64,000 nucleotides of DNA from Chionis minor (taxonomy: Eukaryota > Chordata > Aves > Charadriiformes > Chionididae): the NCBI GenBank assembly GCA_013398295.1, contig VZSF01006852.1, positions 632,401 through 696,400 of the forward strand, given 5' to 3'. Positions 1 through 11,392 of this stretch are shown one piece after another. The translations under genes and the position numbers were made by a program. The notes below the pieces were generated by a model that was not told where the DNA came from, did not search any database, and worked only from the letters and a program-made list of their open reading frames with translations. Position 1 is the first letter of the stretch. Every line of letters starts with the position of its first letter.

Positions 1-297
1 CTCTAGGGATCTCTCAGCATATGTCTGAGATGATCCTGAAGAAGGTAGAGCTGACACATTTTGCTTGTACTCTTTGTGCTATGTACAGGAAGAGAGAGGA
101 GGCGGGGAACAAACAGGTTAGGAAATCAGTTGCTCATATATATAAAAATGAGACTGCAGATTAAACAGGCTCACAGCCTTGTGATCTCAGGCACACAGGC
201 ATTTTAGACTTCAAAGTCTATTTCTTCTTGCTCCGACCAAAGAAACTTAGCAGCAGCGCAGTTTTAATCTGTAAAACAATTTTGCACAAGGGGTTTT
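1..297. other. Unique non-coding sequence
   Basis: This stretch upstream of the first CR1 copy shows no coding frame, repeat family or RNA that I recognise. A short AT-rich run near 138-150 resembles a TATA element, but nothing around it supports a promoter. Confidence 0.5.
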
Positions 298-1460
298 CAT
301 AGAATCATAGAATGGTTAGAGTTGGAAGGGACCTTAAAGATCATCAAGTTCCAACCCCCCTGCCATGGCCAGGGACACCTCTCACTAGAGCAGGTTGCTC
401 AAAGCCCCATCCAGCCTGGCCTTAAACACTTCCAGGGATGGGGCCTCCACAACTTCCCTGGGTAACCTGTTCCAGTGCCTCACCACCCTCACAGTAAAGA
501 ACTTCTTCCTAATATCTAATCTAAATCTCCCCTCTTCCAATTTAAAACCATTACCCCTTGTCCTATCACTAGACTTCCTGACAAAGAGTCCCTCTCCAGC
601 TCTCCTGTAGGCTCCCTTCAGATACTGAAAGGCTGCTATCAGGTCTCCCCGGAGCCTTCTCTTCTCCAGGCTGAACAGCCCCAGCTCTCTCAGCCTGTCC
701 TCATAGGAGAGGTGCTCCATCCCTCTAATCATCTTAGTGGCCCTTCGCTGGACCTGTTCCAACAGTTCCATGTCCTTTCTATGTTGAGGACTCCAGAGCT
801 GGACACAGTACTCCAGGTGGGGTCTCACAAGCGCAGAGTAGAGGGGGAGAATCACCTCCCGTGCCCTGCTGGCCACGCTTCTTTTGATGCAACCCAGGAT
901 ACGGTTGGCTTTCTGGGCTGCCAGCGCGCACTGCCGGCTCATGTTGAGCTTCTCATCCATGAGCACTCCCAAGTCCTTCTCCTCAGGGCTGCTCTCCAGC
1001 CATTCTCTGCCCAGCCTGTATTTATGCCTGGGATTGCCACGTCCCAGGTGTAGGACTCTGCACTTGGCTTGGTTGAACTTCATGCCATTTGCATTAGCCC
1101 ACCTCTCAAGCTTGTCCAGGTCCCTCTGGATGGCATCCCTTCCCTCCAGTGTGTCAACCGCGCCACCGAGCTTGGTGTCATCGGCAAACTTGCTGAGGGT
1201 GCACTCGATCCCACTGTCCATGTCTCCAACAAAGACGTTAAATAGGACTGGTCCCAGAACTGACCCTTGCGGGACACCACTCGTCACTGGCCGCCACGTG
1301 GACATTGACCCATTAACCACAACCCTTTGAGTGCGGCCATCCAGCCAGTTCCTTATCCACCGAGTGGTCCATTCATCGAACCCATGACTCTCCAATTTGG
1401 GGACTAGGATGTCATGCGGGACAGTGTCAAATGCTTTGCTTAAGTCCAGGTAGATGACAG
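298..1460 (-). mobile_element. CR1 LINE, 5'-truncated, 3' end intact
   Basis: Read on the minus strand, this is the 3' part of an avian CR1 non-LTR retrotransposon. The 3' terminus is marked by two exact copies of CATAGAAT (298-313), the reverse complement of the CR1 terminal octamer ATTCTATG. An 87-bp 3' UTR precedes the octamers, and an open RT frame fills the rest. Homology stops at about 1458-1460, inside the RT domain, which is the usual 5' truncation of CR1. The adjoining sequence after 1460 is unrelated. The copy lacks the endonuclease part and cannot move on its own. Family identity is secure; the subfamily is not determined. Confidence 0.95.
385..1458 (-). pseudogene. CR1 ORF2 fragment: reverse transcriptase, C-terminal part, frame open
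   Basis: This is the C-terminal part of the CR1 polyprotein that copies element RNA into DNA at the target site. The frame is open from the truncation point to a TAG stop at 385-387, about 357 codons. Any start inside it, such as the TTG at 1393-1395, is arbitrary because the true N-terminus is lost. The RT motif A aspartate lies in AFDTV (Asp codon 1426-1428). The SGVPQGS motif lies near residues 39-45 counted from that TTG. The catalytic FADD motif is encoded by 1177-1188. The thumb and C-terminal region follow (RHWNRLP near the end). No frameshift or internal stop is present, unlike every other CR1 copy here. The element's endonuclease domain and promoter are missing, so I treat the frame as a truncated retrogene, not a host gene. 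Confidence 0.9.
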
Positions 1461-4400
1461 ACGGTTTTGTGGAGCGTCATGTCTGTGTGCTTACAAGTCA
1501 AAAACCTCTTCTCAAATTCCCACCCTGGCAAAATCAGCCTGGAAGTCCGGTCCCTGGGAGTGCTGCTGTGAAACCAGCTCTGAGATGCTGCACTTGTGTC
1601 TTTGCAGGGAGGAACATCAGGAAGACATACTGCCAAATCAGGCTTGCAATTGCATTCAGCAGAATCCTAGTTTTACCCCTCAACACATTCGTCTTTCTAA
1701 GGATGTTTCTGATTCACAGCAGGTGAAAGGAAGTACTCATTGTTGAAGGTAATGACATTAATTGCCAAGACAGCCTTGTACATTGGCTTGGGACAAAATT
1801 TTGTTCCATTTGGGTATAATCCCTTTCAGGAGTCTGCAGCGTGCACGATCAGTCTTCAGCTGTTATTTGGAGAAGTTGAAATTTTGCAATAATAAAGTAG
1901 TGGCAATAAGCAATAAGAAAGCTTTATTATCTTGTGTCAATATTCTTACAATATTAACTTCACATGGCTTCCAAGAACTCTGTGTTATATTTAGATTTGT
2001 GTCCTCTGATGTATACTTAACAGTTTGCGGATTTAATAATAAATTAAAATACAGATGGCACCCACTCTGGAACTAGCTGGATTATCTCATTGTAAGAGAT
2101 TGGAACTGGAGAAGATAAAAGCGAAACCAGCTGTATTTTACAATTTAAGTATAACTTAATCTTATATAAATGTAAGGTTATTTTATCAATTTGTTCATAT
2201 GTAAATGCATTAAAGCTCTAGCTCCAACTTACAGGCTTAAGAAAATGCTTTGATGAAAAAGCAGTATGCTAAATATTCAAAACTGGAGGGATGAGAAAGA
2301 ACCCCCCTCTATCTGACATCCTCCCCTTGTTCTGGGTAATCAAAACCCCCTCATTTTCCAAGTGTCTGCATGTGTTCAAGGGTTTTAGATCTTACAAATC
2401 TAATAGGATGCAGGAGCATTGCTTGAAACATTCTCTTTACATTCGTCTTCAGATATGGCAAATAAATTCAACAAATACTCAGTCAATATTAATAAAAAAA
2501 TAATAATAGAAAAGAACCAGCTGCCCCTCCCTTCATCCCTCCTCCTCTTTGAATATATAGATGAGCTTCCAAGCAACATTTCTGGAAAATGTCAAAGTTT
2601 GGACTTAGCATGATTAAGGTCTGAACCCAGCAGAGAGGTCTGTTCAGTAAGGCAAGCTCATGCATCTTTGCAGAACGATTGCTTAATAAAGTAGTGCAAT
2701 ATCCCCCAAAGAAAAGTCTTGAGTTAATGCTATGTTAAATGAAATATTTTTAATCATTTCACTATCTAAATACCGTTCCTTTAATAACCAGAATAATATT
2801 CAGTGGAGAAAAATTGCATAAGAAATAATAAAAAGGTTTGTTGATTCATTGTGAGCTGCAGAAGGTGAACCCCTCTATCCCACTCTTGCAGAACAGTATG
2901 TTACAGTCTAGGTCAGAAAGAATTAAAAAAAACCACTGCTCACTAAAAATATAAGGAATTTTTTAGATAGGTAGGCTACATGGAGGCAGACAGACAGGTT
3001 TTTGTACTGTGCTCATTTTGAGCATCTTTCTCCCTTCCCCCATTTCCTACTCTCAAAATAGATTCTTTGAATTGACAAGGTCAATATCTGTTAAGGACTT
3101 TTTTTTTTTTTTTTTTTTAAAGAGCAGGGTTTTCTGAGGATTAGGAATCTTTTAAACTCCCATGGCAGCAGGACTCTTTTCCATCTCTTCAGTGCAGCTG
3201 CTTCTTCTTTCACAGTTTGTTTTGCCTTTGTAATGCTGTTCACCTGCTCACCTGGCTTTTCACTTGCAGCAGAAGGAAATGCAAAGGTCCGGTGAGCTGC
3301 TACATGCACCCCAAATTTGTCTGTAATAAGAAAACAAATTGATGCGAGACCGAACATGTTTTTTTCTTCAAGAGGGATGCGTTGGGATAGGAAACTGCTT
3401 TATATTCTGTCTGCTAGCTTGACCTATTTGTGTGCACATCAGTAATCATCTCTCTTTAGAATTAAAAAACCCCACCACCTCTGTGTCTTATTAGGAGCTT
3501 CCTCCTGTTGATAACCAAATTCAGCTAATTAAGAGGAGAGATCAATTAGTGTGGTCAGAAGGGGGAGTTCTGGTCCACAGTTCATAATCTCCCTGACCAC
3601 CTCTTTCCAAACAGGGAACTGTGCAGGAAAACAAATGACTATTGATCTTAGTAACCTTGTGGTCTGTGGCAGATGCAAGAAGCAAGAGGAATCACAGCAA
3701 AGGTTTATTTTCTTCTCTTTCATCTCTTCCACTAATGATTTATTTCCACTGGAGCTATCTGAAGAGGAGTTGTACAGTTTGGCAAGTAGGTTGACAGGCC
3801 ATAACAGAGTGCTAAGCTGCGACTGTGCTAATAAATCTGTCTGGGACTGTTTGCTGGCACTGAGATATAATATCGTGAACAGTCGACGCCCATACAGCTA
3901 AACCCTCTTGTCCTCTTAAACAGGGCGGAGATGCCCAAACTGGATGAATTCCTGACCCATACAACCTCCCAAACTCAACTTGGAAGCTTTTTAGGAGTGT
4001 GCCAGTTAGCCCAGGGAGCCAGCTGGGGACTGTTCTGCTAATTTAGCAATGTAGTTGAGAGAATGGAAGCTCGAGATCACCCCCTGTCACTTCTTAACTT
4101 TTGTATTTTGAAAATCATCGTATCGCTTGCTTTATGGGAGCGAAGGGTGTTTCCATCACTGTGTGGCACGTGAGCCTGCAGACCTCAGTCAAGCTGAGGC
4201 AGATGAATGGAGGAAAGATCTGCCAGGCCAAGAGGTTCTTCTCACTCACTGCCGAGTGGTTGAGGGAAAGCTCTCCTGCCCTCTGAGGAGTTATCAGGTT
4301 TTCCTCACCAGGTGTTACAGTCCCTTCTCCCTTCAGGATGAACATCTCAATGCCAGCCTTTAGAGCCACCTCATGTGTCCTGCTGGAATATAGATCCCTT

Positions 4401-7400
4401 CCTCTGGGGACAAAGAGGACGCTCTGAGAAACTGATCAAAAAAAGGCAGATTCAAAGGGAAGCCTGGTCAAACCACATCTGAAAGAGCTTATGGCACATG
4501 TATGCTGCCTGGTGGAGCGTGCTAGACACTAAACAAGCACAATTTCCTCCCTGCAGCTGTTGTGGGCTGCAGCAATACCTTGTAATCGCAGCCGAGTGGT
4601 ACCACCAACCCCATGGGAACTCTTGCGTTAAAGCCGGACTCGGATACTCTTTCTCCTGCTGACTAATTCTTTACAGCCTTATTGCTTGGTGAGCTTCAAA
4701 AATCCAGGTCCCCACAAAACTAAGATGTGTTTATTTACAGGCAAAGAAGCCTGTCGTTCTGGGGAAAGAAGGGCAGACCCACAGTAGTAACACTGTGCTG
4801 AAAGCAGGAAATATGAGGTTGTCTCCTATGTTTTGGGGGAAGTGTCTCTCAGCTTCTGTTCCTCATATGTGAATAGAGATTGTTTCTGTTCTCTTACGTG
4901 CTTGTGTTTTGTGGTGGTGACTGTGGGCTCGCTCCCTGCGCAAGCGCCTACAGACCCACTACAGAAGGATCCTGCAGCTGTGGGAGGACTCTAGGCACTG
5001 TGAGAATATAAAAGTAATAACCAGGTATATGTAGCTCTCTAGATGATGGGGATTCGGGGATTTGCAATTCCTTAGAATATATAGAAGACTTTCCCTGCAG
5101 GAATAAGGATTGTATTTATGTTTCATTCCTTCAGCGTGCAAGGAAACTTCTCTGGTTTTAAATAAGGACTGATGCTAGACATTATCATATAACAAAATCG
5201 CTTGTGACAGCAGGGGACTGAAATCAAGTAAAAAGGATGGGGGAAGCCATATTTAGTCCAGCATGACAGTGACTTGGCTGTGTGTTTGTCCTTGTACATA
5301 GAATTTAATCACTTGTTTACAGCTATGCCACACTGAAACCCTGCAGAAAAACAGTATTTGTACTGCCTCAAAAAGGAGACACTAGCTATATATGTGTGCT
5401 ATGAAATATTCAGCATACCTTCGTACTGCAGAGGGTTTGAAAGGCACGCTGCGAATGTTGGTGTAACAGTGTTCCATTCCATTTCACACTCAATAGGGTT
5501 TGTGCTAGATGAGAATGCCACATGGACAGCTGATGTCTGTCAGTAGCTGGCTTGGGGACTGAGAGTGGTGAGTAAAGGTAATTGAAAGAGTAATCAGATT
5601 CTAATTAGTAGCTGTTAAGGCATCTGCCTTCTCTAGCTTGTTTTCCCTTGCAGTATTATGCAGCCTTCCTGGGTGACAACCCACAAACAGATTTAATGAG
5701 TGCTGTACGTTTCAGACGACTTGAAGCTTCGCAGTTCCACGTTTTGTTGACTTTTTTGCAAACTAAAGTTTTGGCTGTGGTGCAAGAAGCACATAATGAA
5801 TAGTGTCAGCCATGTGTAAAGCAGAAGGCACGTATATTAAGAGCACCAGCGCCTCTCGCATCGTGTTATTGTCTTAAATAGCCACAGGAATATGAAGGGG
5901 AAATGTAAATGGCTGGCCCAACCTCCCTGGTTTCCTGCAATCAAAGGTTATGGTACATGCCCAGGGGCACCAGAAGTATTTGTGACTATCTGTAGGCCTA
6001 GTCCTATATTATCCTTCCAGCCCTTCTCTGACCTTTCTATACATGCCATGGTACCATCTGACTGACGAGCCTGAACTAGTGATTCCTGCAAGACATCAAT
6101 TGGCTTCAGCTATCTCTAGAGTCAATGGAGAGCAAGGTGACTGTTCTGGGAGGTCAGCTCCACAGTTATGGCATTACCTGAGCGTGTTTGTGAAGTTACG
6201 TGGCCAACTCCAGTGCCTGAAAGGGGATGTCTTTGTGCTCATATGTGAGAAATCTGTTGCATAAAACACGTACCCTTCATAAAGCTGTGAATATTTCTGT
6301 TTTCCAAATGCCTGAAACTGCTTTACATTCCTGCAGATTCCAGTTGATTGACAGGGTACCCTGAAGCTCTCAGGATTATTGATCTACCAGTCAAATACCT
6401 TTTCTGACTGCAGGTTAGGACCTTTCGGTTAGTACCAGTTGAACCAAGTCTGTGCTAAGAAGGGATATGCCTCACCCTTATGTTGCTTTTGGGCAGTAGA
6501 ACGCATGCCCTAGTATCTGACTTGTGGCACTGAACTGGGTTGTGCTCATGGGTATATGTATGCCTTCCGTCAGTGTTCACTGCAATGACCCTCAAAACAG
6601 TTGCTCTGGTTGATCTCACCTAACTTTTAAGGGTCTGGTTGCTTTGATTCCCAGCAGAGTCAGTGGAAATTGAAGTAAAATTCATCTGATCACATAAAAG
6701 ATGTCTACTTCAGGATTAAATGAAGCAGTCCCTGAACTGTTCTTGCTGTTCCTGCCCAGCTCTCTGCAGGACTATGGGAGGATCCTATGGTGACTCGGCT
6801 GACATGTATGCTAGGCTTAACCCACATTTGATTCAATGAAGCCTGTTCTTTGCTGTGTGGAGCTTTGAGATCCAGAAAGTAAACTTTCTAATAAACATCA
6901 AAGACATGAGATCACGTTTCTGGGCTCAGCTGATGACAGTGGAGGGTAAATGTGCCACTGGAAGTAGAACCGGTCCTGTTTCTTCTTTAATCTGACTGAT
7001 TCAACCTAATTTCTAGCTACATTCCCGAATCTTGTCTTTTCTGCTAATAGACTTCAGCAAGTCAAAAGAAAATACTAGGCTCTGCCATCATCACAAGCAG
7101 GAACTCTTTAATGTTCTAAGCAAATACATTGTGCTATTTGTATTTCGCACTGTGTCTCGTCTCTAAATAGGCCTGTGTTCCTAACATAGCAAGCTGTCCT
7201 GAAACTTTGCTATTGCAGACACATTGCTGGCTTGGCAACCAGCTGTTTTGTGTACTCAGACTTCTCATTCACTAAGGGATAGATATTGACCGAGAGGTAA
7301 GCACACATGGAACAAAAGCTCTCTGATGTAATGAGTAGTGATAGTAACATAAATATTTATCAACAAAAAAAGAGTATTTTTCTAAGCACTTTCAAGAGGA

Positions 7401-7424
7401 TTGTAATGTTTTTCCTCCATCTGA
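1461..7424. other. Unique AT-rich non-coding stretch
   Basis: About 6 kb without a recognisable gene or repeat family. Short open frames occur (for example 3551-3901 plus, 3091-3357 minus and 6043-6264 plus), but they show no domain, splice context or low-complexity-free homology that I recognise. Around 4115-4370 frames are open on both strands, which suggests chance or an old unidentified sequence. A 20-T run lies at 3099-3118. Confidence 0.5.
3099..3118. repeat. T homopolymer (20)
   Basis: An uninterrupted run of 20 T. It could be the poly(A) tail of a minus-strand retrocopy, but no AATAAA signal or recognisable parent gene lies next to it, so it is annotated only as low complexity. Confidence 0.9.
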
Positions 7425-9144
7425 TGGCAACAAAAGGAGGGCTAAGAAGAATCTCCATCCTCTATTGGATGTAGGGGGAATATAGTGACAAAGGATGCAG
7501 AAAAGGCTGAGGTACTTAATGCCTTCTTTGCCTCAGTCTTTAATAGCAAGACCAGTTGTTCTCTGGGTACCCAGCCCTCTGAGGTGGGAGACAGGGACAG
7601 GGAGCAGAATGAAGCCCCCATAATCCAAGGGGAAATGGTGAGCAACCTGCTACACCACTTAGACACATGGAGAAGTCTATGGGGCCAGATGGCATCCGTG
7701 CAAGGGTACTGAGGGAGTTGGTGCAACTGCTCACCAAGCCACATTCCATAATTTATCATCAGCCCTGGCTAACTGGGGAGGTCCCAGTTGACTGGAGGTT
7801 AGCAAATGTGACACCCATCTACAAGAAGGACCAGAAGGAGGATCTGGGGAACTACAGGCCTGTCAGTCTGATCTCGGTGCCTGGGAAGGTTATGGAACAG
7901 ATCATCTTTAGTGCCATCATGTGGCACATACAGGACAACCAGGGGATCAGGCCCAGTCAGTATGAGTTTATGAAAGGCAGGTCCTGCTTGACTAACCTGA
8001 TCTCCTTCTGTGACAAGGTGACCCGCTTAGTGGATGAGGGAAAGGCTGTGGATGTTGTCAACCTTCAGCAAAGCCTCCCAAAGCATTCTCCTGGATAAAC
8101 TGGCTGCTCGTGGCTTGGATGGGAGTACACTTCGCTGGTTCAAAAACTGGCTGGCTGGCCAGGCCCAAAGAGTTGAATGGAGTTAACTCCATTTGGTGGC
8201 TGGTCATAAATGGTGTCCCCCAGGGCTCTGTACTGGGGCCAGTTCTGTCTAATATCTTTATCAACGATCTGGATGAGGGGATCGAGTGCACACTCACTAA
8301 GGTTACAGACAGCACCAAGTTGGGTGAGAATGTTGATCTGCTGGAGAGCAGGAAGGCTCTACAGAGGGATCTGGACAGGCTGGATCGATGGGGCGAGGCC
8401 AATGGTGTGAGGTTCAACAAGGCCAAGTGCTGGGTCCTGCACTTGGGTCACAACAGCCCCATGCAGCGCTACAGGCTTGGGGAAGAGTGGCTGGAAAGCT
8501 GCCGGGTGGAAAAGGACCCGGGGGTGTTGGTTGACAGCCAGATGAATCTGGCTCGTATCAGAAATAGCATGGCCAGCAGGACTAGTGAAGTGATTGTCCT
8601 TCTGTACTTGGCACTGGTGAGGCCGCACGTTGAATACTGTGCTCAATTTTGGGCCTCTCACTGCAAGAAAGATATTGAGGTGCTGGAGCATGTCCACAGA
8701 AGGGCAACAAAGCTGGTGAGGGGTCTAGAGCACAAGTCTTATGAGGAGCGGCTGAGGGAACCTGGATTGTTTAGCCTGGAGAAAAAAAGGCTGCGGGGAG
8801 ACCTCATTGCTCTCTGTAACTACCTGAGAGGAGGTTGTAGGGAGGTGGGGGTCGGTCTCCTCTCCCAAGTGACAAGTGATAGGACAAGAGGAAATGGCCT
8901 CAAGTTGTGCCAGGGGAAGTTTAGATTGGATATTAGGAAAAACTTCTTCACTGAAAGGGTTGTCCTTATTGGAACAGGCTGCCCGGGGAAGTGGTGGAGT
9001 CACCATCCCTGAATGTATTTAAAAGCCTTTTAGATGTGGTGCTTAGGGACACAGTTTAGGAGTGGACTTGGCAGTGCTATGTTAATGGTTGGACTTGAAG
9101 GTCTCTTAAAACCAGAAAAAAGCTATAATTCTACAATTCTATCA
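7425..9144 (+). mobile_element. CR1 LINE, longest copy in the window, decayed
   Basis: This plus-strand CR1 copy contains the end of the linker before RT, the RT domain, the C-terminal region and a 3' UTR ending in degenerate octamers (ATTCTACA, ATTCTATC near 9129-9144). Sequence resembling the CR1 consensus begins near 7425. The 3' UTR type (TTTAGATGTGGTGCTTAGGG near 9030-9050) differs from that of the copy at 298-1460 and resembles the tails at 10323 and 31287, so it belongs to a different and apparently older subfamily. It carries several frameshifts and deletions. Confidence 0.95.
7485..9012 (+). pseudogene. CR1 ORF2 reverse transcriptase, inactivated
   Basis: This is an RT pseudogene in at least three frames. 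The N-terminal RT region is readable from about 7667 to 8060 and includes a motif of the form NYRPVSLIS and a GRSCLTNLISFCDKVT block. The frame changes between about 8060 and 8110. There, small deletions remove the segment that should carry motif A with the first catalytic aspartate. The next frame (8110-9012) keeps [12 protein letters not shown], but at 8302-8313 the expected FADD is read as VTDS. About 45 bp appear to be missing near 8545, compared with the copies at 298-1460 and 50410-51490. A final frameshift near 8960 scrambles the C-terminus. With both catalytic motifs lost, the product would be inactive. Confidence 0.9.
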
Positions 9145-10322
9145 TTTTATTTTAAGCACTAAGTTTATTTTCTGATCATTAGGAGAGTTTTTATTTTCCC
9201 ATTCTATTTCAAACAATACAATTTTAGTCTGTTGCCTTTTAGCTGGAGTGACAAAATAAATATTGTAGCTGAATGTATGGTTTGCAAAGAAGTGGTTCTT
9301 GCAGGAGAAAAGACTTTGTAGAGTCTCTCAGGAGTCCCCCATCACTTGGACAGCCTATCAGTTCATATGGTGCCATTGCATATCAACTGCTTCTAAAGAT
9401 CTGCAGGTCACATTCTTGTAATAATTTTAGCTTCAGGTGCCTACAACCTGGAATCTTTGGCTGTGTCGGTATTCATACACTAAACATGTCTGGGAATGTT
9501 CTCCAGCACTGAGACCAACTGGCACAGAATAGCCCACGTCCAACTGTTAAACTAGTTCAGCCTCCAAAAGGGGATGATTGCATCCAAGCTGCCGGCAGGG
9601 AATAGTCATGATGTGAGCTACCTCCTGACTTGTGCCCATAAGTTGTTTGTGAAGGTGCTGGTTGGTCCAAGTCAAAGTAATGTTAGGGACATTTCTAATA
9701 GTTAAACATACAGAAAATTGAGTTCTGGTGCCTGTGATTTTTTCTTGAAGCTGTTAAAAATTTACCAGTAGACATATAACTTTTGTTACTGTCAGCTTCA
9801 TTGTTTTTTTCTAACTACAGCACTTTTTTTGTCCACTAGCAAGGTGGTATTGGATCTGAACTCAGAATTTGTGTTCACTTACAGACTTAGGTTTGGCCTG
9901 GATTTTTATTTTTTTAAAATCTTAACTGTAGATTGAATACTGTTTTGGATGGTATTCTGAGAGCCTTTCCCAGTGAAGTTAACAATATTCAGGCTCTGGG
10001 GTTTTTTTGTTATTGTTTTTTGTCTGTTTGTTTTTTCTAAGGTCACTTTTAGCACTTCTGATTCAAAGTGGTGTAGGTTAAATCAATATCAAACCTGTTT
10101 GTTATCTTATGTTTACATATGACCTATGTTTATTACTTTTAAAAGCATGAGATAACTTTCACTGTAGGTTAAACCAACATATCAGATCTTAATTTCAAGC
10201 TCATGAGAGTCACTCCCTCAAAAATCTTATCCATGAATATTTTTACATACTGCAGAAATCCAGTGCCCTGCTTTGGACATTTCACATTTCTCCATGTCAG
10301 TGAGTTAACTTGCTCTCATATT
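9145..10322. other. Unique non-coding stretch
   Basis: No gene or repeat family is recognised. T-rich low-complexity sequence lies at about 9995-10040. A short open frame at 9273-9512 (plus) has no recognisable domain. Confidence 0.5.
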
Positions 10323-10463
10323 TAGAATCAGAGAATCACTTGGGTTGGAAGAGACCTTCAAGATCATCGAGTCCAACCATAAACCTATGCCAAAACCACC
10401 CCTAAACCATGTCCCTCAGCACTATGTCTACCCGTCTTTTAAATACCTCCAGGGACGGCGTAG
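10323..10463 (-). mobile_element. CR1 3'-end fragment
   Basis: This minus-strand CR1 tail has degenerate terminal octamers at 10323-10336, followed by the reverse complement of the typical 3' UTR (TTGGGTTGGAAGAGACCTTC). Identity to CR1 ends near 10463 after the CTCCAGGGACGG block. It closely resembles the first 140 bp of the tail at 31287-31490 and is the same subfamily type. Confidence 0.9.
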
Positions 10464-11070
10464 TCTTTAGGCATGTGACTTTGGTCTTTTACTTCAGGAT
10501 ACAACTTTATAACTGCTTTTTCCTGCTCTGAATTTCCTCCGTTCAGCTGTTGTGAGGCTCTAGCAGGTAGGGCTTCACTGTGTGCATTCTCCAGTCAGCA
10601 TGATTTCAGCAAGGCCGTTACAGTGCCTTTAGGATAAACGTCAAAGATTGTTTTGGGCAAGGAGAAGCAAAACAAAGTACTATTGCTGTCTTTGGGTGGC
10701 TTTAAAGTCAAACCAGCTGTAGTATGTTTCAGTATGGATATGCCAAATGCTTGGGAGAAGGGATATTTTTAAAATTACTGCACCTGGAGATCAAAACATG
10801 CATTTCCATCGTGCTGGTATTAATTTAAAAAGTTTTGAAACCAAAATGCCAATTAAGAAAATATCTGGTGTCCTCAGTAGACTTTCTTGTTTTGTATATA
10901 AAGTGACAAGAGCCCAAGACTCAGATCTTAAAAGGTATCTAGTTTCCTACATCTGACTCAGCTGTACTGTGAGTCAGGAGCTGGAATACCTATAAGTATA
11001 TGGGATGGAGTATCTTTTCTTAACCAGGATGATGAAGAAAGAGCTCAAGCGTTACTGCCACATGAACGTT
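10464..11070. other. Unique non-coding stretch
   Basis: This lies between a CR1 tail and the solo LTR. I see no gene or repeat in it. The small open frame at 10747-10956 (plus) is not recognisable. Confidence 0.5.
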
Positions 11071-11199
11071 TGTCATGGTTTACTGCTGGTAGACAGCCAA
11101 ACCCCATCCAGCTGCTCATTCACTCCCCCTGCAATGGGATGGAGGTGAGATAATCAGGAGGGTAAAAGTGTGAAAACTCATGGGCTGAGATAAAGACAG

Positions 11200-11205
11200 T
11201 TTAAT
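11200..11205 (-). terminator. LTR polyadenylation signal ATTAAA
   Basis: ATTAAA on the minus strand inside CTATTAAACTGTCTTTATC, the usual position of the poly(A) signal in this LTR family. Confidence 0.5.
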
Positions 11206-11385
11206 AGGTAAAGCAAAAAATGTGCACATAAACAAAGAAAAACAAGGAAGTAATTCACTAGTTCCCATTGGCAGGCAGGTGTTCAGCCCTTTCCAGGAAA
11301 GCATGGCTCCATCCTGTCTAACGGTTACTTGGGAAGACAAACCCCATCACTCTGAATGTCTCTGCGTACTCCTTTTTCTCCCAGC

Positions 11386-11392
11386 TTTTATT
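11386..11392 (-). promoter_or_regulatory. Eroded TATA-box position of the solo LTR
   Basis: On the minus strand this reads AATAAAAG just before CTGGGAG. In the LTR family as I remember it, TATAAAGCTGGG lies here. The TATA-to-AATA change suggests a weakened LTR promoter. The family comparison is from memory. Confidence 0.4.

Noticed and set aside
395..1330. Open frames on the plus strand across the first CR1 copy (395-610, 712-1053, 884-1330)
   Set aside because: They are antisense shadows of the CR1 reverse transcriptase frame.
3091..3357. Minus-strand frame next to a 20-T run, suggesting a processed pseudogene with a poly(A) tail
   Set aside because: No poly(A) signal, target duplication or recognisable parent protein. 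The run is adequately explained as a homopolymer.
4101..4369. Overlapping open frames on both strands
   Set aside because: No frame contains a recognisable motif, and several frames open at once is typical of chance or of a stop-poor local composition.
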